64,000 bases of DNA from Alcanivorax sp. S71-1-4. GTDB taxonomy: Bacteria; Pseudomonadota; Gammaproteobacteria; Pseudomonadales; Alcanivoracaceae. A program made the translations under genes and the position numbers. This document shows, piece after piece, positions 17,739 through 25,437 of the stretch; positions within the stretch are counted from its first letter, which is position 1, and each line of letters starts with the position of its first letter. The notes below the pieces were generated by a model. It worked only from the letters and a program-made list of their open reading frames with translations. It was not told where the DNA came from and did not search any database. The stretch covers positions 1 to 64,000 of the forward strand of contig NZ_AQOR01000021.1 in the NCBI RefSeq assembly GCF_009846755.1, given 5' to 3'.

Positions 17739-17776
17739 ACGTGACGGAACAGTCACACGGAAGCAGCGAACACCCT

Positions 17777-17792
17777 TCGCACAAAATTTGCC
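17777..17792 (+). promoter_or_regulatory. Sigma-54-type promoter of the crcZ-like gene
   Basis: TCGCACAAAATTTGCC aligns with TGGCAC-N5-TTGCW with exact spacing. Mismatches are the first G of the -24 GG (C here) and the final W. The predicted start is near 17803. No sigma-70 pair with acceptable spacing was found: TTGCCA (17788) and TATAAG (17805) are only 11 nt apart. Confidence 0.6.
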
Positions 17793-17932
17793 AAGCGCAT
17801 GATATATAAGGGTTTTTCAAATTGTTGCATTGGGAGGGGGGTGAATGCAGGATGAACACACGCCAGCGAACAACAAAAACACCGGCGGGGCTCAAAAAAA
17901 GAATAACAATTTCATGAGTCAATGCAGTGCTT

Positions 17933-17954
17933 GTCATGACCGGATTGTCATGAC
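17933..17954 (+). repeat. Duplicated palindrome forming a hairpin inside the crcZ-like RNA
   Basis: GTCATGAC occurs at 17933-17940 and 17947-17954, within the direct repeat TTGTCATGACC (14-nt period). Because the unit is self-complementary, the copies can pair with a CGGATT loop. Flanking CTTG/CAAG can extend the stem around an internal loop. Confidence 0.55.
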
Positions 17955-18007
17955 CACAAGGCAGAAAACAAAACAAACAATAACAATAACAGAATCAGCG
18001 CAATCAT

Positions 18008-18039
18008 AAGGGACCTCAGCCATGCTGGGGTCCCTTTTT
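18008..18039 (+). terminator. Rho-independent terminator of the crcZ-like gene
   Basis: AGGGACC (18009-18015) pairs with GGTCCCT (18029-18035). A U-G pair and CAGC/GCTG extend the stem to 12 bp with a CAT loop, followed by TTTTT. It separates the sRNA from the pcnB leader. Confidence 0.9.
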
Positions 18040-18040
18040 C

Positions 18041-18222
18041 ATTTGGGGCGGCAGCACCGCCCCGCGGCAAGCTCCGGGCTTTGAACCACGCGCGCCATAA
18101 GACGCCAAGCTCGCCGCTCGCGACTCAAGGCCCGAAGTGCCAGCCCGCAGAGTGGGCAGGGGACGCTGGCTGCGCTAACATGCCGAGCTTCTGTTCATGA
18201 CCCAGCCGAGCCTCTATTGCCA
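18041..18222 (+). other. pcnB leader region
   Basis: GC-rich 182 nt starting with a perfect hairpin GGGGCGG-CAGCA-CCGCCCC (18045-18063). I see no coding frame and no clear promoter. It may be a structured pcnB leader or simply spacer. Confidence 0.4.
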
Positions 18223-19647
18223 ATGCCGCGCCAGTACCCGGACCCTTTGCGACGCTTCTGCCGTTTTCTGACACGGCCATTCCGCCAGGGTTCCGCCCCC
18301 CAGCGCCGCATCATTCCCCGTGACGAGCACACCATCTCGCGCAAGGACTTCAGCCGCGCCGCACTGCATGTGCTGTACGGGCTGAAGGACGCCGGCTTTG
18401 AAGCCTATCTGGTGGGGGGTTGCCTGCGCGACATCCTCACCGGCATCAAGCCCAAAGACTTCGATGTGGTCACCAATGCCCACCCGGAGGAGATCGAGCG
18501 GGTCTTCCGCGGGGCACGCATTATCGGCCGGCGTTTCCGGCTGGTGCATGTGCGCTTCAAGGGCGAGGTGATCGAAGTGGCCACCTTCCGCGCCGTCACC
18601 GGCCAGGAAGAGGACGAGGATGACCGCCACAGCCGCCGGAGTGCCGGTGGCCAGATACTGCGCGACAACGTCTACGGCACCATCGAGGAAGATGCCCTGC
18701 GGCGCGACTTCACCTGTAACGCGCTGTACTACGACATCCGCGATTTCAGCCTGCACGACTTCGCCGACAGCCTGCACGACATCGAGCACCGCACCCTGCG
18801 CCTGATCGGCGACCCGGAACAGCGCTACCGCGAAGACCCGGTGCGCATGATCCGCGCGGTACGCTTCGCGGCCAAGCTCGACTTCAGCATCGACCCGGCC
18901 ACGGAAGAACCATTGGCCCGGCTGGCGCCGCTGCTGCAGCAAGTGCCCTCGGCGCGGTTGTTCGAGGAAGTGCTCAAGCTGTTCCTCAGCGGCCAGGGCC
19001 AGCGCACCTTTGCCCTGCTGCAGAAATACCGTCTGTTCGACGCCCTGTTCCCGGCCACCGCCGAGGCGCTGGACGATGACGACGGCGCCAGCGACCTGAA
19101 ACTGATCCACGCCGCCATGCGCAACACCGACCGCCGCCTGGCCCAGGAAAAGCCGGTCACGCCCGCCTTCCTGTTCGCCGTGCTGCTGTGGCCGGCGCTG
19201 CGCCGCCGGGTGTCGTTCTACCTCGGCCACGGCATGCCGCCACTGCAGGCCATGAACAAGGCCGCCGGCCAGGTGATCGCCGACCAGGTCGGGGTCGTCG
19301 CCATCCCGCGCCGCTATTCCGCCGTGGTCCGCGAAATCTGGGACCTGCAAAGCCGCCTGCCACGCCGCGCCGGCAACCGTGCCGCCGCGCTGATGGAACA
19401 CCCGCGCTTCCGGGCCGCCTACGACTTCCTGCTGCTGCGCGAGGACGCCGGCGAGATCAAGCCCGGCCTGGGGGAATGGTGGACCCGCTTCCAGGAAGCC
19501 GGCGACGACGCCCGCGATGACATGCTGGCCGGCCTCGGCCGCCAGGACAGCGGCCCGCAGGGCGCCCCGCGCAAGCGACGCCGCAGACGGCGGCGCAGTG
19601 GCGGGGGTGCCAGTGACCACCACAGCGGCGGCGGCCAGGACGAATGA
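18223..19647 (+). CDS. pcnB: Poly(A) polymerase I
   Basis: 474 residues from ATG 18223. The frame also offers TTG two codons earlier, and E. coli pcnB is known for a weak non-AUG start, so the start is uncertain. PcnB adds 3' poly(A) tails that speed RNA decay. The nucleotidyltransferase signature AYLVGGCLRDIL, PKDFDVVTNA and the RNA-binding motif RRDFTCNALYYD are present, with the head domain EDPVRMIRAVRFAAKL. The C-terminus carries a run of eight arginines after an acidic stretch, a typical basic RNA-binding tail. The gene overlaps folK by four bases. Confidence 0.95.
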   Translation: MPRQYPDPLRRFCRFLTRPFRQGSAPQRRIIPRDEHTISRKDFSRAALHVLYGLKDAGFEAYLVGGCLRDILTGIKPKDFDVVTNAHPEEIERVFRGARIIGRRFRLVHVRFKGEVIEVATFRAVTGQEEDEDDRHSRRSAGGQILRDNVYGTIEEDALRRDFTCNALYYDIRDFSLHDFADSLHDIEHRTLRLIGDPEQRYREDPVRMIRAVRFAAKLDFSIDPATEEPLARLAPLLQQVPSARLFEEVLKLFLSGQGQRTFALLQKYRLFDALFPATAEALDDDDGASDLKLIHAAMRNTDRRLAQEKPVTPAFLFAVLLWPALRRRVSFYLGHGMPPLQAMNKAAGQVIADQVGVVAIPRRYSAVVREIWDLQSRLPRRAGNRAAALMEHPRFRAAYDFLLLREDAGEIKPGLGEWWTRFQEAGDDARDDMLAGLGRQDSGPQGAPRKRRRRRRRSGGGASDHHSGGGQDE

Positions 19648-20189
19648 TCCGCGCCTATGTCGGCCTGGGCAGCAATCTGGCCGAGCCGGCCGCACAGGTC
19701 CGGCAGGCCATCGCCGCCCTGGCCGCCCTGCCACAGACCACTCTGGCGGGCAGCTCACCGCTGTATCGCACCGCGCCGGTGGGACCGCAGGACCAGCCTG
19801 ATTTCATCAATGCCGTCGCCGCGATAGATACCGCCCTTGCCCCGCTGGACCTGCTGGATGCGCTCCAGGCCCTGGAACAGGCCGCCGGCCGCCAGCGCCT
19901 GCGTCATTGGGGCGAGCGCACCCTGGACCTGGACCTGCTGCTGTACGGCGACGAACAGATCCGCCACCCGCGCCTGACCGTCCCGCACCCGCACATGGCC
20001 GAGCGCGCCTTCGTGCTGGTGCCACTGGCCTCGCTGGCCCCGGGGCTGCTCCTGCCCGGTGGCCGCGCCGTCACCGACCTGCTGCGGCGGTGCAATCAGG
20101 ATGGCGTCTGGTACCATGAGGACGGCCAATCGAACGGCCGGTTGGACGGCCAGTCGGATGTCTCACCATCGGGGGATCAGCCATGCTGA
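19644..20189 (+). CDS. folK: HPPK: 6-hydroxymethyl-7,8-dihydropterin pyrophosphokinase
   Basis: 181 residues. HPPK transfers pyrophosphate from ATP to the pterin in folate synthesis. GLGSNL at the N-terminus, YRTAPVGP.DQPDFIN and the signature GERTLDLDLLLYGD (Mg-binding Asp pair) are present, followed by 'PHPHMAERAFVLVPL'. The start overlaps the pcnB stop (ATGA) and the end overlaps the dNK gene by seven bases, so pcnB-folK-dNK form a coupled transcript. Confidence 0.96.
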   Translation: MIRAYVGLGSNLAEPAAQVRQAIAALAALPQTTLAGSSPLYRTAPVGPQDQPDFINAVAAIDTALAPLDLLDALQALEQAAGRQRLRHWGERTLDLDLLLYGDEQIRHPRLTVPHPHMAERAFVLVPLASLAPGLLLPGGRAVTDLLRRCNQDGVWYHEDGQSNGRLDGQSDVSPSGDQPC

Positions 20190-20863
20190 ATGAGCGATTG
20201 CAGGCCCTGCGCGAGAGCGGTGAATTGCCCCGCTTCATTGCCGTGGAAGGCCCGATCGGCGTCGGCAAGACCACCCTGGCCCGCCGCCTGGGCGAAACCT
20301 TCAATTACGAAGTGTTGCTGGAGCAGGCCGAGGCCAATCCGTTCCTGGAACGCTTTTACCGCGAGCCGCGCCACTTCGCCCTGCAGACCGAACTGTTTTT
20401 CCTGTTCCAGCGTGCCGAGCAACTGCGCGAGCTGAAACAGAACAGTTTGTTCGAACCCGTGCGCGTCAGTGATTTCCTGATCGACAAAAACGCCCTGTTC
20501 GCCGAAGTCACTCTCGACGATGACGAGTTCCGGCTGTACCAGAACGTACACAAGCACCTGACCTTCGATGCCCCGCGCCCGGACCTGGTGATCTACTTGC
20601 AAGCACCCACCAACGTGCTGCTGCAACGCATCGGCAAACGCGGGCTGGCCCACGAGCGCAGCATCGATGCCGATTATCTTGACCGCCTCAACAACGCCTA
20701 CGCACGCTTCTTCCATTTCTACGACGATGCGCCGCTGCTGATCGTCAACGCCGCCGACATCGACTTCGCCGGCAATGACGACGACTATGCACAACTGCTC
20801 GGCTATCTGCTGGACATCCGCCGGGGCCGCCACTACTTTAATCCCCGCCCTCTGGCAGGCTGA
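20183..20863 (+). CDS. Deoxynucleoside kinase (dAK/dGK family)
   Basis: 226 residues with the P-loop [12 protein letters not shown] and family motifs [31 protein letters not shown] (DRS-like region) and [17 protein letters not shown] with a lid arginine. It would phosphorylate purine or pyrimidine deoxynucleosides for salvage; specificity cannot be read. GGGGGAT precedes the ATG. The gene overlaps folK and precedes panB by 32 nt. I recall this position between folK and panB from other gammaproteobacteria but not from P. aeruginosa. Confidence 0.85.
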   Translation: MLNERLQALRESGELPRFIAVEGPIGVGKTTLARRLGETFNYEVLLEQAEANPFLERFYREPRHFALQTELFFLFQRAEQLRELKQNSLFEPVRVSDFLIDKNALFAEVTLDDDEFRLYQNVHKHLTFDAPRPDLVIYLQAPTNVLLQRIGKRGLAHERSIDADYLDRLNNAYARFFHFYDDAPLLIVNAADIDFAGNDDDYAQLLGYLLDIRRGRHYFNPRPLAG

Positions 20864-20895
20864 GCCATCCCCACTTTCACATCGGGTATCCGCTT

Positions 20896-21687
20896 ATGAG
20901 CGTCACTGTCCGCACGCTGCAGCAATGCAAGAACGACGGCCGCAAGATTTCCATGCTGACCGCCTACGACGCCACCTTCGCACACCAGATCAGTAGCGCC
21001 GGTGTCGACGCCATCCTGATTGGCGACTCACTCGGCATGGTGATGCAGGGGCACGACTCCACCGTGCCCGTCAGCGTGGATGAGATCGCCTACCACACCG
21101 CCTGCGTGGCGCGCGGCAACGCCGGGGCGCTGCTGATCGCTGACGTGCCGTTTCTGGCCGCTGCCACACTGGAGCGCGCCCTCGACACCTCACTGAAACT
21201 GATGCAGTCCGGCGCCAACGTGGTCAAGATCGAAGGCGCCGGCTGGCTGGCCGACACCGTGCGTGTGCTGAAACGCAACGGCGTGCCGACCTGCATCCAC
21301 ATGGGCCTGACCCCGCAATCGGTCAATGCCTTCGGCGGCTATCGCGTGCAGGGCCGGGAACAGTCCCAGGCCGAACAGATGGTCGAAGACGCCCGCGCCC
21401 TGGAAGCCGCCGGCGCCGACATGCTGCTGCTGGAATGCGTGCCGCGCGAGCTCAGCCGCCGCATCACCGAGTCGGTCGGCATCCCGGTCATCGGCATCGG
21501 TGCCGCGCCCGAATGCGATGGGCAGGTCCTGGTGATTCAGGACGTCCTGGGTATCACCCGGGGCAAGACCGCGCGCTTCGTGAAAAACTTCATGGCCGAA
21601 GCCGGCGGCGACATTGCGGCGGCCATCAAGGCGTACGACACCGCGGTCAAAGACGGCAGCTTCCCCGCCGCCGAGCACTGTTTCTGA
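20896..21687 (+). CDS. panB: 3-methyl-2-oxobutanoate hydroxymethyltransferase
   Basis: 263 residues. PanB transfers a hydroxymethyl group from 5,10-methylene-THF to alpha-ketoisovalerate, giving ketopantoate. Motifs: [34 protein letters not shown] (metal Asp), VKIEGAGW and [12 protein letters not shown], then LLLECVP (catalytic Glu). It is the first gene of the panBCD set and lies 19 nt before panC. Confidence 0.96.
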   Translation: MSVTVRTLQQCKNDGRKISMLTAYDATFAHQISSAGVDAILIGDSLGMVMQGHDSTVPVSVDEIAYHTACVARGNAGALLIADVPFLAAATLERALDTSLKLMQSGANVVKIEGAGWLADTVRVLKRNGVPTCIHMGLTPQSVNAFGGYRVQGREQSQAEQMVEDARALEAAGADMLLLECVPRELSRRITESVGIPVIGIGAAPECDGQVLVIQDVLGITRGKTARFVKNFMAEAGGDIAAAIKAYDTAVKDGSFPAAEHCF

Positions 21688-21706
21688 ACGGCGCGGGAGC
21701 CCTTCC

Positions 21707-22558
21707 ATGCTGACTCTGCACACCATCGACGAAGTGCGTGCCCAGGTACGTGCCTGGAAAGCGGCCGGCCTGCGTGTGGCCTGTGTCCCGACCATGGGCA
21801 ACCTGCATGCCGGGCATCTGCGGCTGGTCAGCGTGGCGCGCCAGCACGCCGACAAAGTGGTGGCCAGCGTGTTCGTGAACCCGACCCAGTTCGGCCCGAA
21901 CGAAGATTTTGACAGCTACCCGCGCACCCTGGAGACAGACCGGGAAAAGCTCGCCGCTGCCGGCACCCATCTGCTGTTCGCACCGCCGGTGGAAGAAATG
22001 TATCCCGGCCCGTCCCTGACCTGGGTGGACGTCGAACAACTTGGCGACCATCTGTGTGGCGCCAGCCGGCCCGGACATTTCCGTGGTGTCTCCACCGTGG
22101 TCTGCAAGCTGTTCCATATCATGGAACCGGATGTCGCCTGCTTTGGCGAAAAGGATTACCAGCAACTGGCAATCATCCGCCGCATGGTCAGGGACCTGTG
22201 CTTTGCGGTGGAGGTCGTCGGTGTCCCCACCGAGCGCGAAAGCGACGGCCTGGCGATGAGTTCGCGCAATGGTTACCTGACGCCCGCACAGCGCGCCGTG
22301 GCGCCGCAAGTTCATGCTCACCTGCTTCAGGCCCGCGACGCCCTCACCTCAGGGGAAACGGACTTCGAGGGCCTGGTGGCACGCCTGTCCGAATCGCTGT
22401 CGACCCACGGGTTCCAGGTCGATTACCTGCAGATCATGGACGCTGTGCAGCTGGTCCCGGCCACCCCGGAAAGCCGGGAAATACGCGTCGCGGTGGCCGC
22501 CAGACTGGGCAAAACCCGATTGATAGACAATATCGCGGTGGCAATTGTACGTGACTGA
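21707..22558 (+). CDS. panC: Pantothenate synthetase
   Basis: 283 residues from ATG 21707, preceded by GGGAG. PanC condenses pantoate and beta-alanine using ATP. 'PTMGNLHAGHLRLV' (the HIGH-like signature), VNPTQFGPNEDF, FGEKDYQQLAIIRRM and AMSSRN (KMSKS-like) are all present. The open frame continues upstream into panB but is not needed. panD follows after a 150-nt gap. Confidence 0.96.
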   Translation: MLTLHTIDEVRAQVRAWKAAGLRVACVPTMGNLHAGHLRLVSVARQHADKVVASVFVNPTQFGPNEDFDSYPRTLETDREKLAAAGTHLLFAPPVEEMYPGPSLTWVDVEQLGDHLCGASRPGHFRGVSTVVCKLFHIMEPDVACFGEKDYQQLAIIRRMVRDLCFAVEVVGVPTERESDGLAMSSRNGYLTPAQRAVAPQVHAHLLQARDALTSGETDFEGLVARLSESLSTHGFQVDYLQIMDAVQLVPATPESREIRVAVAARLGKTRLIDNIAVAIVRD

Positions 22559-22710
22559 TCATTCCGGCATACTGGCGCGCCATTTTCGGCACTGGCGCCC
22601 GGCTGAATGACAGTCTGAAACAATGCCGGTTGACCTGCTGACAGGGCGCCTGCCCGGGCCTGTCATACAGTTGCAACGGCCCTCCGGGGCAGCGCAGAGA
22701 GGTGAGAGTT

Positions 22711-23091
22711 ATGCAGTGCACTATGCTGAAAGCCAAGCTGCATCAGGCACGGGTTACCCACGCGGAACTCGAGTACGAAGGATCCTGCGCCATTGACGGC
22801 GAACTGCTCGATCTGGCGGGCATTCTTGAGTATGAACAGATCCAGATCTACAACGTGGACAATGGCGAGCGCTTCACGACTTACGCCATTCGTGCCGAGG
22901 AAGGCTCGAAAATGATTTCCGTCAACGGTGCTGCCGCCCACAAGGCGCAACCGGGTGACCGGGTCATCATCTGCGCGTACGCCAGCTACAGCAGCGCAGA
23001 GCTGATCAATTTCAAACCGCGCCTGGTCTACCTGGCTGACGGCAACGCGGTAAAAGGCACCAGCAACGCCATTCCGGTGCAAGTGGCCTGA
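22711..23091 (+). CDS. panD: Aspartate 1-decarboxylase
   Basis: 126 residues from ATG 22711 with AGAGAGG eight bases upstream. PanD makes beta-alanine from aspartate. It self-cleaves between Gly24 and Ser25 (EYEGSCAID) to create a pyruvoyl group, and both residues are present. Tyr and Arg of 'FTTYAIRAE' and NGAAAH also match the family. It completes the pantothenate set and ends at a strong terminator. Confidence 0.96.
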   Translation: MQCTMLKAKLHQARVTHAELEYEGSCAIDGELLDLAGILEYEQIQIYNVDNGERFTTYAIRAEEGSKMISVNGAAAHKAQPGDRVIICAYASYSSAELINFKPRLVYLADGNAVKGTSNAIPVQVA

Positions 23092-23115
23092 GCCATTTTT
23101 ACACCGAAGTATTCA

Positions 23116-23146
23116 AAGCCTCGCATGTCCGTGCGAGGCTTTTTTC
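23116..23146 (+). terminator. Terminator after panD
   Basis: AAGCCTCGCA (23116-23125), a six-base loop and TGCGAGGCTT (23132-23141) form a perfect 10-bp stem running into TTTTT. The convergent response-regulator gene ends at 23162 on the other strand. Confidence 0.9.
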
Positions 23147-23161
23147 GTTACCCGTGCCGGT

Positions 23162-23785
23162 TCAGTCTTCCCGCAACGCAAGCGGGTCCACCAGGCCGGC
23201 AGCCACCGCCATCCCCACCAGTGCCGGCAGATGTTCCGCCTGCATACGCTTCATCACCCGCGCCCGATACAGGTCCACCGTCTTCACACTCACGCCCAGC
23301 TGCTCGGCAATTTCCCGATTGGTATAGCCGCGCACCAGTGGCAGCAATACATCCCGCTCACGCGGTGTGAGCGCTGACAAGCGCGCGCGCACTGACACCA
23401 GCGCCGGGTGCTCGCCCGCCGGTTGCTGCGACAACGCCTGTTGCACACTGTCCAGCAGCAACTGCTCGTTATACGGCTTTTCAATAAAATCCACCGCGCC
23501 GGCACGGAACGCACGCACCACGATCGGCACATCCGCGTGGCCGCTGACAAAAATCACCGGCAAGGTCACACCGCGTTCGCGCAAGGCGTCCTGTACGCTC
23601 AGCCCGCCCATGCCCGGCATGCGCACATCCAGCAGGACACAGCCACGGGCACCCGGCTCGCAGGCATCCAGAAACGCGCGGCCATCGGTGAAGGACCGCG
23701 CCGTCAGGCCGACCGATTCCAGCAGCCACACGGTGGATTCCAGCATGCCTGGATCGTCATCCACCACGAAGACCTGTTGTTGCAT
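23162..23785 (-). CDS. FixJ/NarL-type response regulator
   Basis: 207 residues from ATG 23785. Receiver domain with DDD at 9-11, phospho-acceptor Asp53 (CVLLDVRMPG), the Thr/Ser switch VSGHAD and Lys of FIEKPYNE. The C-terminal LuxR-type HTH reads LTPRERDVLLPLVRGYTNREIAEQL.SVKTVDLYRARVMKRM. It lies 23 nt downstream of its cognate kinase gene. The pair is divergent from the acyl-CoA operon, which is the likely target by position. Confidence 0.88.
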   Translation of the reverse strand: MQQQVFVVDDDPGMLESTVWLLESVGLTARSFTDGRAFLDACEPGARGCVLLDVRMPGMGGLSVQDALRERGVTLPVIFVSGHADVPIVVRAFRAGAVDFIEKPYNEQLLLDSVQQALSQQPAGEHPALVSVRARLSALTPRERDVLLPLVRGYTNREIAEQLGVSVKTVDLYRARVMKRMQAEHLPALVGMAVAAGLVDPLALRED

Positions 23786-23808
23786 ATCACCCACCGTTGC
23801 CCCCTTTT

Positions 23809-25254
23809 TTATTCGCTGCGCACCGGCAATCGGCAACGCATCAGCAGGCCGCCCTGCGGCGCGGCCAGCGCATCCAGTTCACCGCCGAAACCTTCGACGA
23901 TATTGCGGCTCATGGACAGCCCCAATCCCAGCCCTTCCGCCTTGCTGGTAAAGAACGGCGTAAAAATCCTGTCGCGCGCGGTCTCACTCAACCCCGGCCC
24001 CTGATCACGCACTTCCAGCAGCATGCTGCCCTCATCCAGCCGCGCACCCAACCAGACGCGGGAAGGCCCCTGATGCACTTCGCCATTGGCTTCCATGGCA
24101 TTGCGCAACAGGTTCAGCAGCACCTGCTCCAGCAGCACTTTGTCCGCCAGCAGGGTGGGCAGATCATCCGGCAGCGCGAGCACGATTTCCACTTGCCGGC
24201 GCGCCGCCTCCCAGGCGCAGAGTTGCACGGTCTCGCGCGCCAGTTCGCGCACATCCAGCGGCTGCACGCGGCGCTGGCCCTTGCGCAGGAACGCGCGCAG
24301 GCGGCGAATCACTGCCGACGCATGGGCCGCATGTTCGCTGATCTTTTCCAGCCCCAGCGCGAGGCGCTGTTCTGCCTGCGGGTTGTCATCCAGATGCTGG
24401 AGATAGCGCTGCCCGGCGCTGGCGTAATTCATGACGGCCGCCAGCGGCTGGTTGATCTCGTGCGCAATGCCGGAGGCCAGCTCGCCCAGCATCACCAGGC
24501 GCGCCGTATGGGCCAGCTCATCTTCCAGTTGCCGCTTGCGCGCATCCGCCGCAACACGCGCAGTGATGTCGCGGGCAACACTGACCACTTCCACCACCGA
24601 ACCCGTGTAGGTTTCCCGAATGGCGCGGCTGGCGGTTTCAAACCAGAGGTAGTGCCCTTCACGATGCTGCAAACGGTAGGTCGCTGTGTGATAGCCAGCC
24701 TGTTCCAGCGCCTCCAGCTCCGCCTCACCCAGTGCTTCGGCATCCGCCGGGTGCAGAAAATCGCGCAGCGAACGGCCCCGCAATTGCTCCGGCCAGTAGC
24801 CGAGCAATCGCCAGGAGGCCGGCGAGGCATCCAGGAAACGGCCGTCCGGCGTATGGCGGGAAATCAGGTCGGTGGTGTTCTCGGTAATCAGCCGGTAGAG
24901 ACGCCGGGCGCGAGTGGCATCCTGCTCGCGCCGTAGCGCCTGGGTGGCGTCACGGCAGCGCGCCAGCACCCGGCCGGCCGCCAGATCGGGAATGAAATGC
25001 CACAACAGGCCGCGCTCCCCCACCCAGGCTTCCACATCCTCAATGGCACGCTGTTGTGCCAGGCAGGCGCGCGCCAGCTGCGGATGGTTCACCGGCAGAA
25101 AGCGCCGCCCTTCCTCCAGCGGTGCGTCCTCCAGCCAGCGCAGAAACGCGCCGTTCGCGCGCAGCGGGACGCCGTCGGCATCCAGCCACAGGGCGGGTTG
25201 CGGGTCCGTGTCTTCGCACGGCAGGGCCGGCGGCAGGTGTTCGGTATCGGGCAT
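23809..25254 (-). CDS. PAS-containing sensor histidine kinase (FixL/DctB-like, soluble)
   Basis: 481 residues without a membrane segment. There is a short PAS-like region (about 18-100), a second PAS with PAC (about 118-235; ITENTTDLISRHTPDGRF...VARDITARV), a HisKA dimerisation helix with SGIAHEINQPLAA (His265), and ATPase motifs LLRNAMEA, VRDQGPGL and GLGLGLSMSRNI. No haem- or flavin-binding signature was recognised, so the signal is unknown; a cytosolic ligand such as an acyl-CoA or redox state would fit. It is divergent from the acyl-CoA synthetase gene across 183 bp. Confidence 0.88.
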   Translation of the reverse strand: MPDTEHLPPALPCEDTDPQPALWLDADGVPLRANGAFLRWLEDAPLEEGRRFLPVNHPQLARACLAQQRAIEDVEAWVGERGLLWHFIPDLAAGRVLARCRDATQALRREQDATRARRLYRLITENTTDLISRHTPDGRFLDASPASWRLLGYWPEQLRGRSLRDFLHPADAEALGEAELEALEQAGYHTATYRLQHREGHYLWFETASRAIRETYTGSVVEVVSVARDITARVAADARKRQLEDELAHTARLVMLGELASGIAHEINQPLAAVMNYASAGQRYLQHLDDNPQAEQRLALGLEKISEHAAHASAVIRRLRAFLRKGQRRVQPLDVRELARETVQLCAWEAARRQVEIVLALPDDLPTLLADKVLLEQVLLNLLRNAMEANGEVHQGPSRVWLGARLDEGSMLLEVRDQGPGLSETARDRIFTPFFTSKAEGLGLGLSMSRNIVEGFGGELDALAAPQGGLLMRCRLPVRSE

Positions 25255-25296
25255 GGTGTCAGGTCCGTCAGCGCGTCAAGCCAACTTATCAGAATA

Positions 25297-25315
25297 TAGT
25301 ATAAATACCATACTA
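25297..25315. promoter_or_regulatory. Inverted repeat in the divergent kinase / acyl-CoA synthetase promoter region
   Basis: TAGTAT (25297-25302), 7 nt and ATACTA (25310-25315) lie in the AT-rich core (25290-25360) of the 183-bp gap. It is a candidate site for the FixJ-like regulator. Promoter boxes cannot be fixed with confidence. Confidence 0.4.
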
Positions 25316-25437
25316 CATTGGTTTATCTTCCATATTCGACAGATATTGTTATATAACTACTCGCCTGTCTGCCTGGCAGACCCTATAGCAGCTACATCAT
25401 CACCCAGCATAACAATCCGCGACTACAGGGCGATCAC

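Larger units (their letters stand above)
17803..18040 (+). ncRNA. crcZ: CrcZ-type small RNA sequestering Hfq/Crc
   Basis: About 238 nt between cbrB and pcnB, the position of crcZ in Pseudomonas. There is no convincing coding frame. Three A-rich tracts fit the Hfq/Crc CA motif AAnAAnAA: 17869-17880 (AACAACAAAAAC), 17893-17910 (with AATAACAA) and 17964-17992 (overlapping AATAACAA and AACAATAA). A hairpin at 17933-17954 separates the second and third tracts. The RNA ends at a strong terminator (18008-18039) and has a CbrB-like site and sigma-54-like promoter upstream. In Pseudomonas CrcZ titrates Hfq/Crc and relieves catabolite repression. Pseudomonas CrcZ is longer (about 400 nt), so this would be a short member. 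The 5' end is inferred. Confidence 0.78.

Noticed and set aside
17788-17810. TTGCCA ... TATAAG as a sigma-70 promoter for the crcZ-like gene
   Set aside because: The spacing is only 11 nt; the sigma-54-type element overlapping the TTGCCA has correct spacing and fits the CbrB context.
17931-17955. TTGTCATGACC direct repeat as a Pho box
   Set aside because: The period is 14 nt rather than 11, and the repeat lies inside the sRNA where hairpin formation explains it better.
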